Shown: piece by piece, positions 8,936 through 17,754 of the stretch
How the letters are laid out: every line of letters starts with the position of its first letter
Numbering within the stretch: position 1 is the first letter of the stretch
Assembly (NCBI RefSeq): GCF_014647235.1
Contig: NZ_BMOU01000002.1
Location: 558,417 to 622,416, forward strand
Direction: 5' to 3'
DNA from: Haloarcula pellucida
Lineage (GTDB): Archaea; Halobacteriota; Halobacteria; Halobacteriales; Haloarculaceae
DNA length: 64,000 bases
Made by a program: the position numbers and the translations under genes
Notes under the pieces: generated by a model
Seen by the model: the letters and a program-made list of their open reading frames with translations, nothing else
Databases searched by the model: none
Told to the model about the DNA's origin: nothing

Positions 8936-10270
8936 TCAGTCGTCGGCGACGGCGTCGCCGCCCTCCGTCACGTCAGTCGGGCCGTCGGCGTACTCGTCGT
9001 CGTGGAGGTGGCAGGCGATGCGGTGGGTGTCGCCGGTCCGGGCCGCTCTGGGTTCGTCGGCCTCACAGGGCGAGACGAACGCCTCGTCCAACTGCGCCGA
9101 CGCGCCTTCGACGTCACCGCCGTGGAGGCGGTCGATGGCCGCCGAGAGGGCGTCCTCGGCGTCGGGGTCGGAGAGTCGGTCCGGCAGGCCGAACTCCTCG
9201 CGGACCAGTCCGCCGAGGACGTCTCTGGACGCTGACTCGGGGTCGGCGCGTTCGTCCTCGGTGACCGCGGTCAGCGAGTCGACGCCGTCGGCCTCGGCGG
9301 CCCGCAGTTTCAGGTCCATCACCGCGCGCCACGCCGGCTGTTCGAGGTCGTACGCCGGCGGCTGGATGACCTTCGGACAGCGAGTGTGGAACCGACACCC
9401 GCTGGGCGGGTTCAGCGGCGACGGCACCGCCCCGGGGAGGAAAATCTGGTCGCCCTCCCACAGCGGGTCCGGTTCCGGCACCGCCGACAGCAGCGCCTCC
9501 GTGTAGGGGTGATAGGGCGGGTCGAACACCTCCTCGGTCGTCCCGACTTCGGCGAACTCTCCGAGGTACATCACCGCGATGCGGTCGGAGATGTGCTCGA
9601 CGACGGAGAGGTCGTGGGCGATGAAGATGTACGAGAGGCCGTACTCGTCCTGTAGGTCCTCCAGCAGGTTCAGAATCTGGGCCTGCACGGAGACGTCCAG
9701 CGCCGACACCGGTTCGTCACAGACGATGACCTCCGGGTCGACGGCCAGCGCTCGGGCGATGCCGATACGCTGGCGCTGGCCCCCCGAGAACTCGTGGGGG
9801 TAGCGGTTGGTGTGGCTGGGGTTCAGCCCGACCGTCTCCAGCAGGTCGTAGATGCGCTGCTCGCGGGTCTCGCCCTCGGCGATGCCGTGGATGTCCAGCG
9901 GTTCGCCGACGATGTCGCCGACGGTCAGCCGGGGGTTCAGACTGGAGAAGGGGTCCTGAAAGATGTACTGCAGGTCCTTTCGCAGGTCGCGGAGGTCGCT
10001 GGACCCCAGTTCGGTCAGGTCGTCGCCCCGGTAGTACACCGACCCGTCGGTGGGTTCGGTCAGTCGCAGGAGCGCGCGGCCGAGCGTCGTCTTCCCGCAC
10101 CCGCTCTCGCCGACGACCCCCAGCGTCTCGCCCTCGCGGAGTTCGAGGTCGACGCCGTCGACGGCCTTCACTTGCTGGGCGTTCCCCAGCAGGGCGTCGA
10201 CGAACCCGCTGCTCGAGTCGTAGTACTTCTCGAGACCCTCCACGCGGAGGATGGGCTCCTCACCGGGCAT
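8936..10270 (-). CDS. dppF: Oligopeptide/dipeptide-type ABC transporter ATP-binding protein (DppF-like)
   Basis: 444 residues; the second of two ATPases that power the importer. Walker A '[11 protein letters not shown]' near residue 54, Q-loop in '[15 protein letters not shown]', signature '[15 protein letters not shown]', Walker B '[12 protein letters not shown]' and switch His in 'FIAHDLS'. The C-terminal oligopeptide/dipeptide (oligo_HPY) segment, 'GCRFHTRCP', is followed by about 90 acidic residues before the closing 'RIACHLH'. The protein is therefore about 110 residues longer than usual DppF, mostly from this insertion. The start overlaps the end of the upstream ATPase gene by 11 bases, so translation is probably coupled. 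Confidence 0.9.
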   Translation of the reverse strand: MPGEEPILRVEGLEKYYDSSSGFVDALLGNAQQVKAVDGVDLELREGETLGVVGESGCGKTTLGRALLRLTEPTDGSVYYRGDDLTELGSSDLRDLRKDLQYIFQDPFSSLNPRLTVGDIVGEPLDIHGIAEGETREQRIYDLLETVGLNPSHTNRYPHEFSGGQRQRIGIARALAVDPEVIVCDEPVSALDVSVQAQILNLLEDLQDEYGLSYIFIAHDLSVVEHISDRIAVMYLGEFAEVGTTEEVFDPPYHPYTEALLSAVPEPDPLWEGDQIFLPGAVPSPLNPPSGCRFHTRCPKVIQPPAYDLEQPAWRAVMDLKLRAAEADGVDSLTAVTEDERADPESASRDVLGGLVREEFGLPDRLSDPDAEDALSAAIDRLHGGDVEGASAQLDEAFVSPCEADEPRAARTGDTHRIACHLHDDEYADGPTDVTEGGDAVADD

Positions 10271-11324
10271 CCTGTTCCTCCTCTACGAGCGGGTCCTCGC
10301 CCTCGACGGTGACCTCGAAGTCGAGGCCGTTCTCTAGGTCGCCGGTGTACTCCAGACAGGCCGCGGCCCGGTCGTCGGCCGCTGTCGACGCGTCGCCCGT
10401 CTCCGGGTCGACCAGTGGCGGTCGTTTCCGGGCGCAGCACTCCTCGGCGTACGGACACCGGGGGTGGAACGCACACCCCGGCGGCACGTCCACGAGGTCC
10501 GGCATCGTCCCCGGAATCGTCTGGAGGCGGTCGCGCTCGTCGCCGATGCGCGGAATCGAACTCATCAGCCCGACTGTGTAGGGGTGTTTCGGATCGTAGT
10601 AGAGGTCCTCGACGCTCGCTTTCTCGACGGGCCGACCCGCGTACATCACCATGACTCGTTCGCAGATCTTCGCGACGACGCCGAGGTCGTGCGTGATGAG
10701 CTGGACGGCGGTGTCGAACTCGTCGGCGAGGTCCTGAATCTGGTCCAGGATCTTCGCCTCGGTGGTCACGTCCAGCGCCGTCGTCGGTTCGTCGGCGATG
10801 AGCAGGGCCGGGTCACAGGACAGCGCCATCGCGATGACGGCCCGCTGTTGCATCCCGCCGGAGAACTCGTGTGGGTAGTCGCCGTACCGGCTCTCGGCGT
10901 CCGGGATGCCCACCCGGTCGAGCAACTGGACGGTCCGGTCCCGCGCCGCGTCGTCGTCGTAGCCGAGGTGGTGGCGAATCGCCTCCGAAATCTGCTCGCC
11001 CACCGAATAGACGGGGTTGAGCGCGGTCTGGGCGTCCTGGAATATCATCGCGATTTCGTTGCCACGGACCGACCGAACCTCGGACTCGCTCATCTTCAGG
11101 ATGTCTTCGCCCCTGAACAGAATCTCCCCGCTCTCGATGCGGCCGGGTTCCTCGATGAGACGCATCAGCGAGAGGGCGGTGACGGACTTGCCGGCTCCGC
11201 TCTCGCCGACGACGCCGAACGTCTCCCCGCTCTCGATGCGGTACGAGAGGTCGTCGACGGCGGTGACGACCCCCTCCTCGGTGTAGAAGCTCACCGTGAG
11301 GTCGTTCACTTCGAGGAGCGTCAT
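10260..11324 (-). CDS. dppD: Oligopeptide/dipeptide-type ABC transporter ATP-binding protein (DppD-like)
   Basis: 354 residues; first ATPase of the importer. It has Walker A 'GESGAGKSVTALS', Q-loop 'IAMIFQDAQTALNP', signature 'FSGGMQQRAVIAMAL', Walker B 'LLIADEPTTALD' and switch 'LITHDLG', then the C-terminal cysteine-rich oligo_HPY domain ('GCAFHPRCPYAEECC'), typical of DppD/OppD. In this subfamily the cysteines near this point may hold a metal or iron-sulfur centre. The start overlaps the permease stop (ATGA), which indicates operon translation. The substrate may be peptides, nickel or sugars; haloarchaeal members have been annotated with all three. Confidence 0.9.
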   Translation of the reverse strand: MTLLEVNDLTVSFYTEEGVVTAVDDLSYRIESGETFGVVGESGAGKSVTALSLMRLIEEPGRIESGEILFRGEDILKMSESEVRSVRGNEIAMIFQDAQTALNPVYSVGEQISEAIRHHLGYDDDAARDRTVQLLDRVGIPDAESRYGDYPHEFSGGMQQRAVIAMALSCDPALLIADEPTTALDVTTEAKILDQIQDLADEFDTAVQLITHDLGVVAKICERVMVMYAGRPVEKASVEDLYYDPKHPYTVGLMSSIPRIGDERDRLQTIPGTMPDLVDVPPGCAFHPRCPYAEECCARKRPPLVDPETGDASTAADDRAAACLEYTGDLENGLDFEVTVEGEDPLVEEEQDAR

Positions 11325-12361
11325 TCGGCACCTCCGGCGCCGGCGGCGCTTATCTCCTGTGCGTCGAGCGCGTCGTTGATGCCGTCACCGATCATGTTCA
11401 TCGCCATCACGAACAGGAAGATGGCACCGCCGGGGAAGACGGTCACCCACCACGGGATGGTCCCGCCCGGCCCCGTGATGATGGTCGAGCGAGTCTGGTT
11501 GAGCATCGTCCCCCACTCGGGCGTGCCGGGCGGGAAGCCCAGTCCGAGAAAGCCCAGTGCCGCGACGCCGATGACGACGGTCCCGATAGAGAGCGACGCC
11601 TGCACGATGAGCGGCGCCATCGCGTTCGGGACGATGTGTCGAAAGATGACCGACCGGTCACGTGCGCCCAGCGCCTGTGCGGCCAGCACGTACTCGTTTT
11701 CCTTGACCGACAGCACCTCGCCCCTGATGAGGCGGGCGTAACTCGCCCACCCGGGGACGGTAAAGGCGACGACGAGCGGCCAGTAGCCGCCGCCCAGCAG
11801 CGCCACGATGACCAGCGCCAGCACCAGACCCGGGAACGCGAAGATGACGTCGACGAACCGCATCATCACCTCGTCGACCCAGCCACCGTAGTAGCCCGCG
11901 ATAGCGCCGTAGGCCATCCCGATGGTCGCCGTGATGCAGACGACGACGAAGCCGATTGAGATGCTGATTCGCCCGCCGACGAGCAGTCGCGAGAAGATGT
12001 CTCGGCCGTTGGCGTCGAGGCCCATCGGGTGGGCGAGCGTCGGCGGATTGAACCGTTCGAGGCTCGGGTTCTGCAGGTAGAGAATCTCGCCGGGTTCGTA
12101 GGGCGCGATGGCGAACGGCTGGACCGGGACGCCGGCGACGACGACCTTCTGTGAGAACAGCGCCAGCAGCGACATGATGGCGACGGTGTAGACGCCGAGC
12201 ATCGCCGCTCTGTTCTCCCTGAACCGCCGCCACGCGCGCTTCCATCGGCCGTCGGTCCCGCCAGTCGTCGTCGCCTCGCGCCAGTCGGAGAGGCGTTCGC
12301 GGTCGGTGACTCGGTCCGTGTCGAATCCAGTTATCCGGATGCGTCCTCGTTTCGTAGACAT
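11321..12361 (-). CDS. dppC: ABC transporter permease (DppC-like)
   Basis: 346 residues. A basic cytoplasmic N-terminus of about 60 residues precedes the first membrane helix ('MLGVYTVAIMSLLALFS'), a periplasm-facing loop follows, and then five helices with the EAA loop that contacts the ATPase ('EYVLAAQALGARDRSVIFRH'). The C-terminus 'GDGINDALDAQ' is characteristic of DppC/OppC. It is separated from dppB by two bases and overlaps dppD by four, so it belongs to a single operon. It forms the membrane channel with the DppB-like protein. Confidence 0.9.
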   Translation of the reverse strand: MSTKRGRIRITGFDTDRVTDRERLSDWREATTTGGTDGRWKRAWRRFRENRAAMLGVYTVAIMSLLALFSQKVVVAGVPVQPFAIAPYEPGEILYLQNPSLERFNPPTLAHPMGLDANGRDIFSRLLVGGRISISIGFVVVCITATIGMAYGAIAGYYGGWVDEVMMRFVDVIFAFPGLVLALVIVALLGGGYWPLVVAFTVPGWASYARLIRGEVLSVKENEYVLAAQALGARDRSVIFRHIVPNAMAPLIVQASLSIGTVVIGVAALGFLGLGFPPGTPEWGTMLNQTRSTIITGPGGTIPWWVTVFPGGAIFLFVMAMNMIGDGINDALDAQEISAAGAGGAE

Positions 12362-12363
12362 AG

Positions 12364-13323
12364 TCAGTCGTATCGTATCCGCGGGTCCAGCACCGCGTAC
12401 AGGATGTCGGCGAGCAGGTTCGCCAGGATGATGGCGACGCCGGTAAACAGCGTGATGCCGAGTATCAGATCGACCTGTCGGTTCCTGACGGCGGCGATGA
12501 GTTCACGTCCCAGTCCCGGCCAGCCGAACACCTGCTCGACGACGACGGACCCGGAGACGATGGCCGCGGTCAGGAACGCGGCGACGGTCGTCACCGAGAT
12601 GAGCGAGTTCCGGAGGACGTGCTTCAGGACGACGGTTCGCTCGGGCAGTCCCTTCGCTCTGGCGGCGGTGACGTACTCCTTGTTCATCTCCTCGGCCATC
12701 GAGGAGCGCATGATGCGCATCAGGTTCGACGCCGAGGCCGTCCCGATGGTGATACCGGGCAACAGGAGGTACCACAGCGTCGCCGGGTGCCACAGGGGCT
12801 TTCGCGGTGCGCTCACCGGGAAGAGGTTCAACACCAGCGCGAAGACGAGAATGAGCATCAGTCCGAGCCAGAAGTTCGGCAGCGAGATGCCCGCCAGCGC
12901 GACGAACCGGCTGACGTGGTCGCCCAGTTCGTCCTTCCGGACGGCGGCGTAGATTCCGGTCGGGATGGCGATGGCGAGTGCGAACACCCAGCCGAACAGC
13001 CCCAGCACGACGGTCTCGGGGAGTCTGTTGGCGATGATGTCGCTGACCGCTCGCTCGCGAGCGCCGTAGGTCGACCCGAAGTCGCCGTGCAGGACGATAT
13101 CGCCCAGCCAGTTGAGGTACTGCTTCCACGCCGGCTGGGTCAGGCCGTATCGCTGCTTGAGGCGGGCAATCTCCTGTGGCCCCATGTCGGGGTTCAGTCC
13201 GATGGCCACCTGTACCGGGTTTCCGGGGGTGAGCTTCACCAGCGAGAAAGTGACTATCGAGACCCCCAACAGGATGGGGAACACCAACAGCACCCGCTTG
13301 AGTATAAATCGACGGAGGCTCAT
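12364..13323 (-). CDS. dppB: ABC transporter permease (DppB-like)
   Basis: 319 residues with six predicted helices. The N-terminus 'LRRFILKRVLLVFPILLGVS' and 'FSLVKLTPGNPV' is diagnostic for DppB/OppB permeases, as are the EAA loop 'EYVTAARAKGLPERTVVLKH' and the C-terminal 'ILADILYAVLDPRIRYD'. It is the first permease after the substrate-binding protein gene, 12 bases downstream of it, in the usual order A-B-C-D-F. Confidence 0.92.
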   Translation of the reverse strand: MSLRRFILKRVLLVFPILLGVSIVTFSLVKLTPGNPVQVAIGLNPDMGPQEIARLKQRYGLTQPAWKQYLNWLGDIVLHGDFGSTYGARERAVSDIIANRLPETVVLGLFGWVFALAIAIPTGIYAAVRKDELGDHVSRFVALAGISLPNFWLGLMLILVFALVLNLFPVSAPRKPLWHPATLWYLLLPGITIGTASASNLMRIMRSSMAEEMNKEYVTAARAKGLPERTVVLKHVLRNSLISVTTVAAFLTAAIVSGSVVVEQVFGWPGLGRELIAAVRNRQVDLILGITLFTGVAIILANLLADILYAVLDPRIRYD

Positions 13324-13335
13324 GCTGGGTGAATC

Positions 13336-15333
13336 TCACCGGTCCAGATACGTAATCTGTTCGTCGGCCGGGTTGTACAGCCCGTACCCGACGATGTTCT
13401 GTACGCTGGGATAGCTGTTGAACCCCTTGACGGCGTTCGAAACCACGCCGACGGTGGTGCTGTGAGTCCCGTAGGAGTTGGCGTTCTCTTCTAAGATTAT
13501 CTCCCAGACCTCTTCGTACCGCTCCTGACGCAGTTCCGGGTCCGTCGCCACGTCGACGCCGTAGCGCGCGTTCCGGAGCTTCTGGTTGAGTCGGTCGATA
13601 TCGACGTTCTGGAAGTTACAGCACTGCGCGAAGTTGTCGGGGTGGTGGATGGACTTCGCGTACCCGTGCGGGCCGAAGCCGCCGGAGAGGCCGATGAACG
13701 CGATGTTTCCCTTCTTGTAGTAGTTCTTGCTGAGCAGTTGGCTGATGAAGGTGAGGAACTCCGTCGTGTTGATGGAGGCCTCGAAGTACTTCGTCCCGTT
13801 TATCTCCTGGTTCAGCGACTGGACGATGAGTTCGACTGTGCGAACCCGGTCCTTGTTGTCGGAGTTGGTCTCCAGGGTGACCTCGATGGGATACTCGATG
13901 CCCGCCTCCTCGCCGACTTCGTCCAGCATCTCGGCGGCGGCCTCGGGGTCGTAGGTGTTGTACGACTGCAGGTCCTCGACCAGTTGCTCGTAGTCAGCCG
14001 TTCCCTTCCCGGCGGCGAGCGGCGGGAGTGGGACCCACGCGGGGTTCTCCCACCCCTGAAAGATGTTGCTCGCGATGCTCTCTCGCGGGACGAGTTTGTT
14101 CACCGCGCGCCGGAGTTTGGCGTTGTCCCACGGCGTCTGGGTCACGGGGAACTGCATGAACGTGAAGCCGGCCCCGTCGGTCGGTGCGGTCCGGAAGTCC
14201 TCGGAGTTCTGGAAGTTGGTCTGCGCACTGGAGGAGAGGCCCCGGGTCATGTCGATTTCCCCCTCCTGTAGCGACCCGGCCCGTTTCGACGGGTCGCTGG
14301 TGACGGCGATGTCCACCTCGTCGACCACCGGGCCGTTGGGGAAGTCGCTCGGTCCCTCGAACCAGTCTTTCATCGCCGTGTCGAACCAGTAGTCCTCGAA
14401 CTTCGAGTACGTCGCGTAGCTCTCGTTCTCGTAGTCCGTGAGCGTGAACGGTCCGGTGCCCATCGGCTCGTGGCTCTCACGCGGGTCCATCTGGCCCAGC
14501 GGGACGTTCTGTGATTGGCCGGGCTTGCCGGTTATCTCCGTCGGGTAGATGCTGAAGTCGCTGAGTTCGCGGATGGCGGCGGCGTCGGGAATCTGTACGT
14601 ACAGGTCGACCGTGTAGTCGCCGTCGCGCTGGACGTCCAGCAGGGAGTCGAACACCTGTCCGGACAGGGCGGACCCGCGGAGGCGCTCGTAGGAGGCCAC
14701 GACGTTGTCGGCGGTCAGTTCCTCGCCGTTGTGGAACGTGATCCCCTCGTGTAACTGGAACCGGTACTGCATCCCGTAGGTGCCGTCGGCGATGGCGTCG
14801 CCGACTTCCGCGACGGTCAGCACGCGCGCGGTGTCGCCCGCCGACGGGTCGCTGGGGTTGTCCGGGTGCTGGATGACGATCTGCTCGTCCGTATCGATGA
14901 AGACCGTCCCGTCGTCGGTCTCGGCGTACTGCACCTCCGTCATGTAGTCGGTGTAGGCCGTCCGCTTGATGTCCTGAACCTCCTCCTGTTCGTAGGACTC
15001 CGCGAGCCACGGATAGATTTCGCCGCTGGCACCGGTCGTCGTCATGCCCTCGTACAGGAGGTTGTGGTGGACCGAGGACGTCGCAGAGGTACTCTCGGGC
15101 GGGTCGAACGTGTCGACTGCCGACCCGAGCCCCGCTCTGAACGTCCCGCCACGCTTGATGTCGGCGGGGTCTACACTCACTCGGTCCTGTACGGGGTCGA
15201 CAGTCCCGCCGCCACCGCCGCTGTCGAGACCCGAACACCCGGCGACGGAGGCGACGCCGAGGCCGGCGACCGTTTGCATGAGGTTTCGCCGCGATAAGAC
15301 GCTGGACAGACCCTGGTTTTCGTTGTCAGTCAT
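13336..15333 (-). CDS. dppA: ABC transporter substrate-binding lipoprotein (DppA/OppA-like, Tat-exported)
   Basis: 665 residues, solute-binding family 5. A Tat signal (twin Arg at 15-16, 'SRRNLMQ') is followed by a hydrophobic stretch and a lipobox 'VAGC' with Cys33, so the mature protein is lipid-anchored outside the cell. Family signatures include 'LHEGITFHNGEELTADNVV' and the following 'SYERLR'. It is larger than typical (about 540) because of inserts, including an acidic one near residues 115-165 with 'DGTVFIDTDEQIVIQHPDNP'. It is the first gene of a five-gene importer operon. A nearby AT-rich segment (15345-15415), including the palindrome 'tttgcgcaaa' at 15384-15393, probably holds its promoter. 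Confidence 0.9.
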   Translation of the reverse strand: MTDNENQGLSSVLSRRNLMQTVAGLGVASVAGCSGLDSGGGGGTVDPVQDRVSVDPADIKRGGTFRAGLGSAVDTFDPPESTSATSSVHHNLLYEGMTTTGASGEIYPWLAESYEQEEVQDIKRTAYTDYMTEVQYAETDDGTVFIDTDEQIVIQHPDNPSDPSAGDTARVLTVAEVGDAIADGTYGMQYRFQLHEGITFHNGEELTADNVVASYERLRGSALSGQVFDSLLDVQRDGDYTVDLYVQIPDAAAIRELSDFSIYPTEITGKPGQSQNVPLGQMDPRESHEPMGTGPFTLTDYENESYATYSKFEDYWFDTAMKDWFEGPSDFPNGPVVDEVDIAVTSDPSKRAGSLQEGEIDMTRGLSSSAQTNFQNSEDFRTAPTDGAGFTFMQFPVTQTPWDNAKLRRAVNKLVPRESIASNIFQGWENPAWVPLPPLAAGKGTADYEQLVEDLQSYNTYDPEAAAEMLDEVGEEAGIEYPIEVTLETNSDNKDRVRTVELIVQSLNQEINGTKYFEASINTTEFLTFISQLLSKNYYKKGNIAFIGLSGGFGPHGYAKSIHHPDNFAQCCNFQNVDIDRLNQKLRNARYGVDVATDPELRQERYEEVWEIILEENANSYGTHSTTVGVVSNAVKGFNSYPSVQNIVGYGLYNPADEQITYLDR

Positions 15334-15344
15334 GCGATATCACA

Positions 15345-15415
15345 AATGGTCTATGATGATGGATATCTCCCTAAACAAAAAATTTTGCGCAAATTTACAC
15401 TGTACAATCACGCGA
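15345..15415 (-). promoter_or_regulatory. AT-rich promoter region of the dpp-type operon
   Basis: The 196 bases between the operon and btuF contain an unusually AT-rich stretch for this genome. On the minus strand 'gtttagggagatatcc' lies about 30-40 bases before the dppA start, and the 10-bp palindrome 'tttgcgcaaa' sits at 15384-15393, some 50-60 bases before it, a plausible operator position. The TATA assignment is by spacing only. Confidence 0.35.
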
Positions 15416-15529
15416 CATGCCGAATATCTTGGGTGATAACGGCGACCGAACTATCCGTGTCGGTCGACGTTCGATAGTGACAGGACAACGCCAACTCGTC
15501 CGACAGTCGGCGTCCCCCGACGGGGCTGC

Positions 15530-16624
15530 TTACCGGCGTCTGCCGACCAGTGCCGCCACAGCGAGCGCACTGACCAGCGCACCGACGGCGGTGAACCCGG
15601 GGCCGTTTCCGCCGGTCGTCGTCGTGCCGTCCGACGCCGTGGCGGTGGCCGTCTGGGTCGTCTGCTGTTCGCTCGTCTCGTTCTCGACGGCCGAGCGCGG
15701 GACGTAGCTCTCCTCGTCGTAGCGCTCCGGGTAGAGCTGTCGCGTGGCGTCGTGGACCGTGTTGACGACGCTCCGGGGGGCCGGCTGGTTGAGGTCACGG
15801 ACCCGAAGCCGGACGGTCGCGTTCGTCTCCCCGGCGGTCGTACTCGCGTACGGTTCCTCGTCGACGAGGCCCGCCGTTTGCTCGGTGACGACCAGTACCT
15901 CCGGGTCCAACTGGAGGAGGACCTCGTTGCTCAGTTCCGGGTACCCGGTGTTGTTACGCGCGGCGACGTTGTCGGCACCGGCCACGTCCAGCAGGGTGTC
16001 GATGAACGTCCCGTTGGCGGCGACGTACCCGCCCCCGAGGGGATAGAGGACCGTCTTGCGGTCGTCGATGCCGGCCGTCGTGTCCCGCACGGCGTCGACG
16101 TTCCGCGTCATCCACGCGTTGGCCTCGGCCGCGCCCTGACAGTTCCCGGTCAGGCGGCCGATGGTCGTCGTCTTCTGGCGGATGTCCTCGACGGAGGTCG
16201 AAGCCGGCAGGTGATACACGGTCAGTCCGGCCTCCCGAAGGCCCGCCACGTCGCCCGCGCTGGCGTTGGGGGCGATGACGAGGTCGGGGTTCGTGCCGAC
16301 CACCTTCTCGACGCTGACGCCGAATCCGGCGGAGACGTTCGTCCGGCTCTCGGCCCCCTCCAGATACGACGCGAACTTCGTGAGACCGACGACCTGCTCG
16401 CGGCCGCCGATCTCCCACATCGTCTGTGCCGCCGAGGGGTTCGTCGTCGTCACGCGCTCGGGGCGCTCTTCGAGGGTTATCTCGGTTCCCGTGGCGTCGG
16501 TCATCGTCACCGGGAACGAACACGTCTGTGCCGACGCCTGTGTACTCGTCGCGGCCCCCGGCGTCGCGCCGACGACAGAGAAGACCAGCAGAACTCCCAA
16601 CACTGCGGTAGCGAATCGTCGCAT
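15530..16624 (-). CDS. btuF: Cobalamin-type ABC transporter substrate-binding protein with PGF-CTERM anchor
   Basis: 364 residues. Sec signal peptide at 1-30, then a periplasmic-binding fold of the BtuF/FhuD class: 'FPVTMTDATGTEITL', 'ERVTTTNPSAAQTMWEIG', 'NPDLVIAPNA', and 'EVLLQLDPEVLVV'. After a Thr-rich linker (about 315-340) the protein ends with 'GNGPGFTAVGALVSALAVAA' and an Arg tail, a PGF-CTERM signal that archaeosortase A replaces by a lipid anchor. It is divergent from btuC, 59 bases apart. Assignment to vitamin B12 rests on similarity to haloarchaeal BtuF and on the neighbouring btuCD; a siderophore or heme substrate is the alternative. Confidence 0.87.
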   Translation of the reverse strand: MRRFATAVLGVLLVFSVVGATPGAATSTQASAQTCSFPVTMTDATGTEITLEERPERVTTTNPSAAQTMWEIGGREQVVGLTKFASYLEGAESRTNVSAGFGVSVEKVVGTNPDLVIAPNASAGDVAGLREAGLTVYHLPASTSVEDIRQKTTTIGRLTGNCQGAAEANAWMTRNVDAVRDTTAGIDDRKTVLYPLGGGYVAANGTFIDTLLDVAGADNVAARNNTGYPELSNEVLLQLDPEVLVVTEQTAGLVDEEPYASTTAGETNATVRLRVRDLNQPAPRSVVNTVHDATRQLYPERYDEESYVPRSAVENETSEQQTTQTATATASDGTTTTGGNGPGFTAVGALVSALAVAALVGRRR

Positions 16625-16649
16625 CGTCTGTGTGGGGGTACAGGAACAA

Positions 16650-16659
16650 TAAATATTTA
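16650..16659. promoter_or_regulatory. Shared palindromic TATA box for divergent btuF and btuCD
   Basis: The 10-bp perfect palindrome 'taaatattta' is centred between the btuF start codon (16624) and the btuC start codon (16684), about 30 bases from each. Both genes would then be read as leaderless transcripts from one two-faced TATA element. This is inferred from spacing and sequence; no other TATA-like sequence lies in the 59-base gap. Confidence 0.6.
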
Positions 16660-16683
16660 CCTACTGCAAGTGCCGTTTCAATC

Positions 16684-17754
16684 ATGCAGCCGTCGGGACG
16701 GACCCTCTTCTGGTCGCTGGCGCTCGCGGGTCTATTGGGTGCTGTGATCACCGTAAGCGCCGGCATCGGCCCGGTGTGGATTCCGCCCGACGCCGTCGCG
16801 AAGGTGTTGCTCAACGCCGTCGTCCTCCCGACGGCCGTCGACCTCTCGGGCGCGACGCCGGCCGTGACGACACAGCCACTGTTCCGGTTCCCGGTCGAGG
16901 ACATCCAGCGCCAAATCGTGTTGCAGGTCCGCCTGCCACGTATCCTGCTGGGGGCGATCGTCGGGTTCTCGCTCGCGGCCGCAGGGACCATCATGCAGGG
17001 TATCTTCCGCAACCCGATGGCCGACCCCTCGATTATCGGCGTCTCCTCGGGCGCGGCCGTCGGTGCCGTCGGCTTCATCGTCGCGCCGGTGGCTCTGCCG
17101 TTCGGCCTCGGCCTGCGCGCCGCCGCCTTCTCCGGGGCGCTACTCGCGGCCTTCGGCGTCTACCTCATCGCGACACAGAACGGCCGGACGCCGGTCGCGA
17201 CCCTCCTGCTGGCGGGGGTCGCCGTCCAGACCTTTCTGGGCGCCGTCGTCTCCTTTCTCCTCCTCCAGAGCGGTGAGAGCATCCGTCGGGCGCTGTTCTG
17301 GCTGATGGGGCACCTCAAGGGCGCGGCGTGGCCGGAGGTCTGGACGAGTCTCCTCCTCGTCGCCGTCCCGTTCGTCGTCCTCCTCGTGTACGCCCGCGAC
17401 CTGAACGTCATGTTGCTGGGCGAGGAAGACGCCCAGAGCCTCGGCATCGACGTCGAGCGGACCAAGCGAATCCTGCTGGCGTTCTCCTCGCTCGTCACGG
17501 CGGCGGGCGTCGCCGTCGCCGGCATCATCGGCTTCGTCGGCCTCATCGTCCCACACGTGATGCGACTGGTCGTCGGCCCGGACCACCGGGTCCTCCTGCC
17601 GACGGCAGCGCTTGCGGGGTCGTCGTTCCTCGTGGCGACCGACACCCTCGCTCGCTCGGGGAGCGCGGAGGTGCCCGTCGGCATCGTCACCGCCGCCCTC
17701 GGCGCCCCGTTCTTCCTCTATCTCCTCCGCCAGCGGGAGGTACACGAACTGTGA
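16684..17754 (+). CDS. btuC: Cobalamin-type ABC transporter permease
   Basis: 356 residues with about ten hydrophobic helices, of the BtuC/FecCD permease family. Motifs: 'QVRLPRILLGAIVGFSLA' and 'AGTIMQGIFRNPMADPSIIG' (family hallmark), and 'GIIGFVGLIVPHVMRLVVG' near the C-terminus, the loop that docks the ATPase. The ATG at 16684 is chosen rather than an upstream in-frame one because the palindromic TATA box sits 25-34 bases before it and because the upstream extension would remove that promoter. It overlaps btuD by 4 bases (GTGA), so the two are co-translated. Confidence 0.92.
   Translation: MQPSGRTLFWSLALAGLLGAVITVSAGIGPVWIPPDAVAKVLLNAVVLPTAVDLSGATPAVTTQPLFRFPVEDIQRQIVLQVRLPRILLGAIVGFSLAAAGTIMQGIFRNPMADPSIIGVSSGAAVGAVGFIVAPVALPFGLGLRAAAFSGALLAAFGVYLIATQNGRTPVATLLLAGVAVQTFLGAVVSFLLLQSGESIRRALFWLMGHLKGAAWPEVWTSLLLVAVPFVVLLVYARDLNVMLLGEEDAQSLGIDVERTKRILLAFSSLVTAAGVAVAGIIGFVGLIVPHVMRLVVGPDHRVLLPTAALAGSSFLVATDTLARSGSAEVPVGIVTAALGAPFFLYLLRQREVHEL

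Noticed and set aside
17328-17750. Upstream extension of the btuD frame into btuC
   Set aside because: Arg/Pro-rich out-of-frame translation of btuC; the GTG at 17751 overlapping the btuC stop is the natural start.
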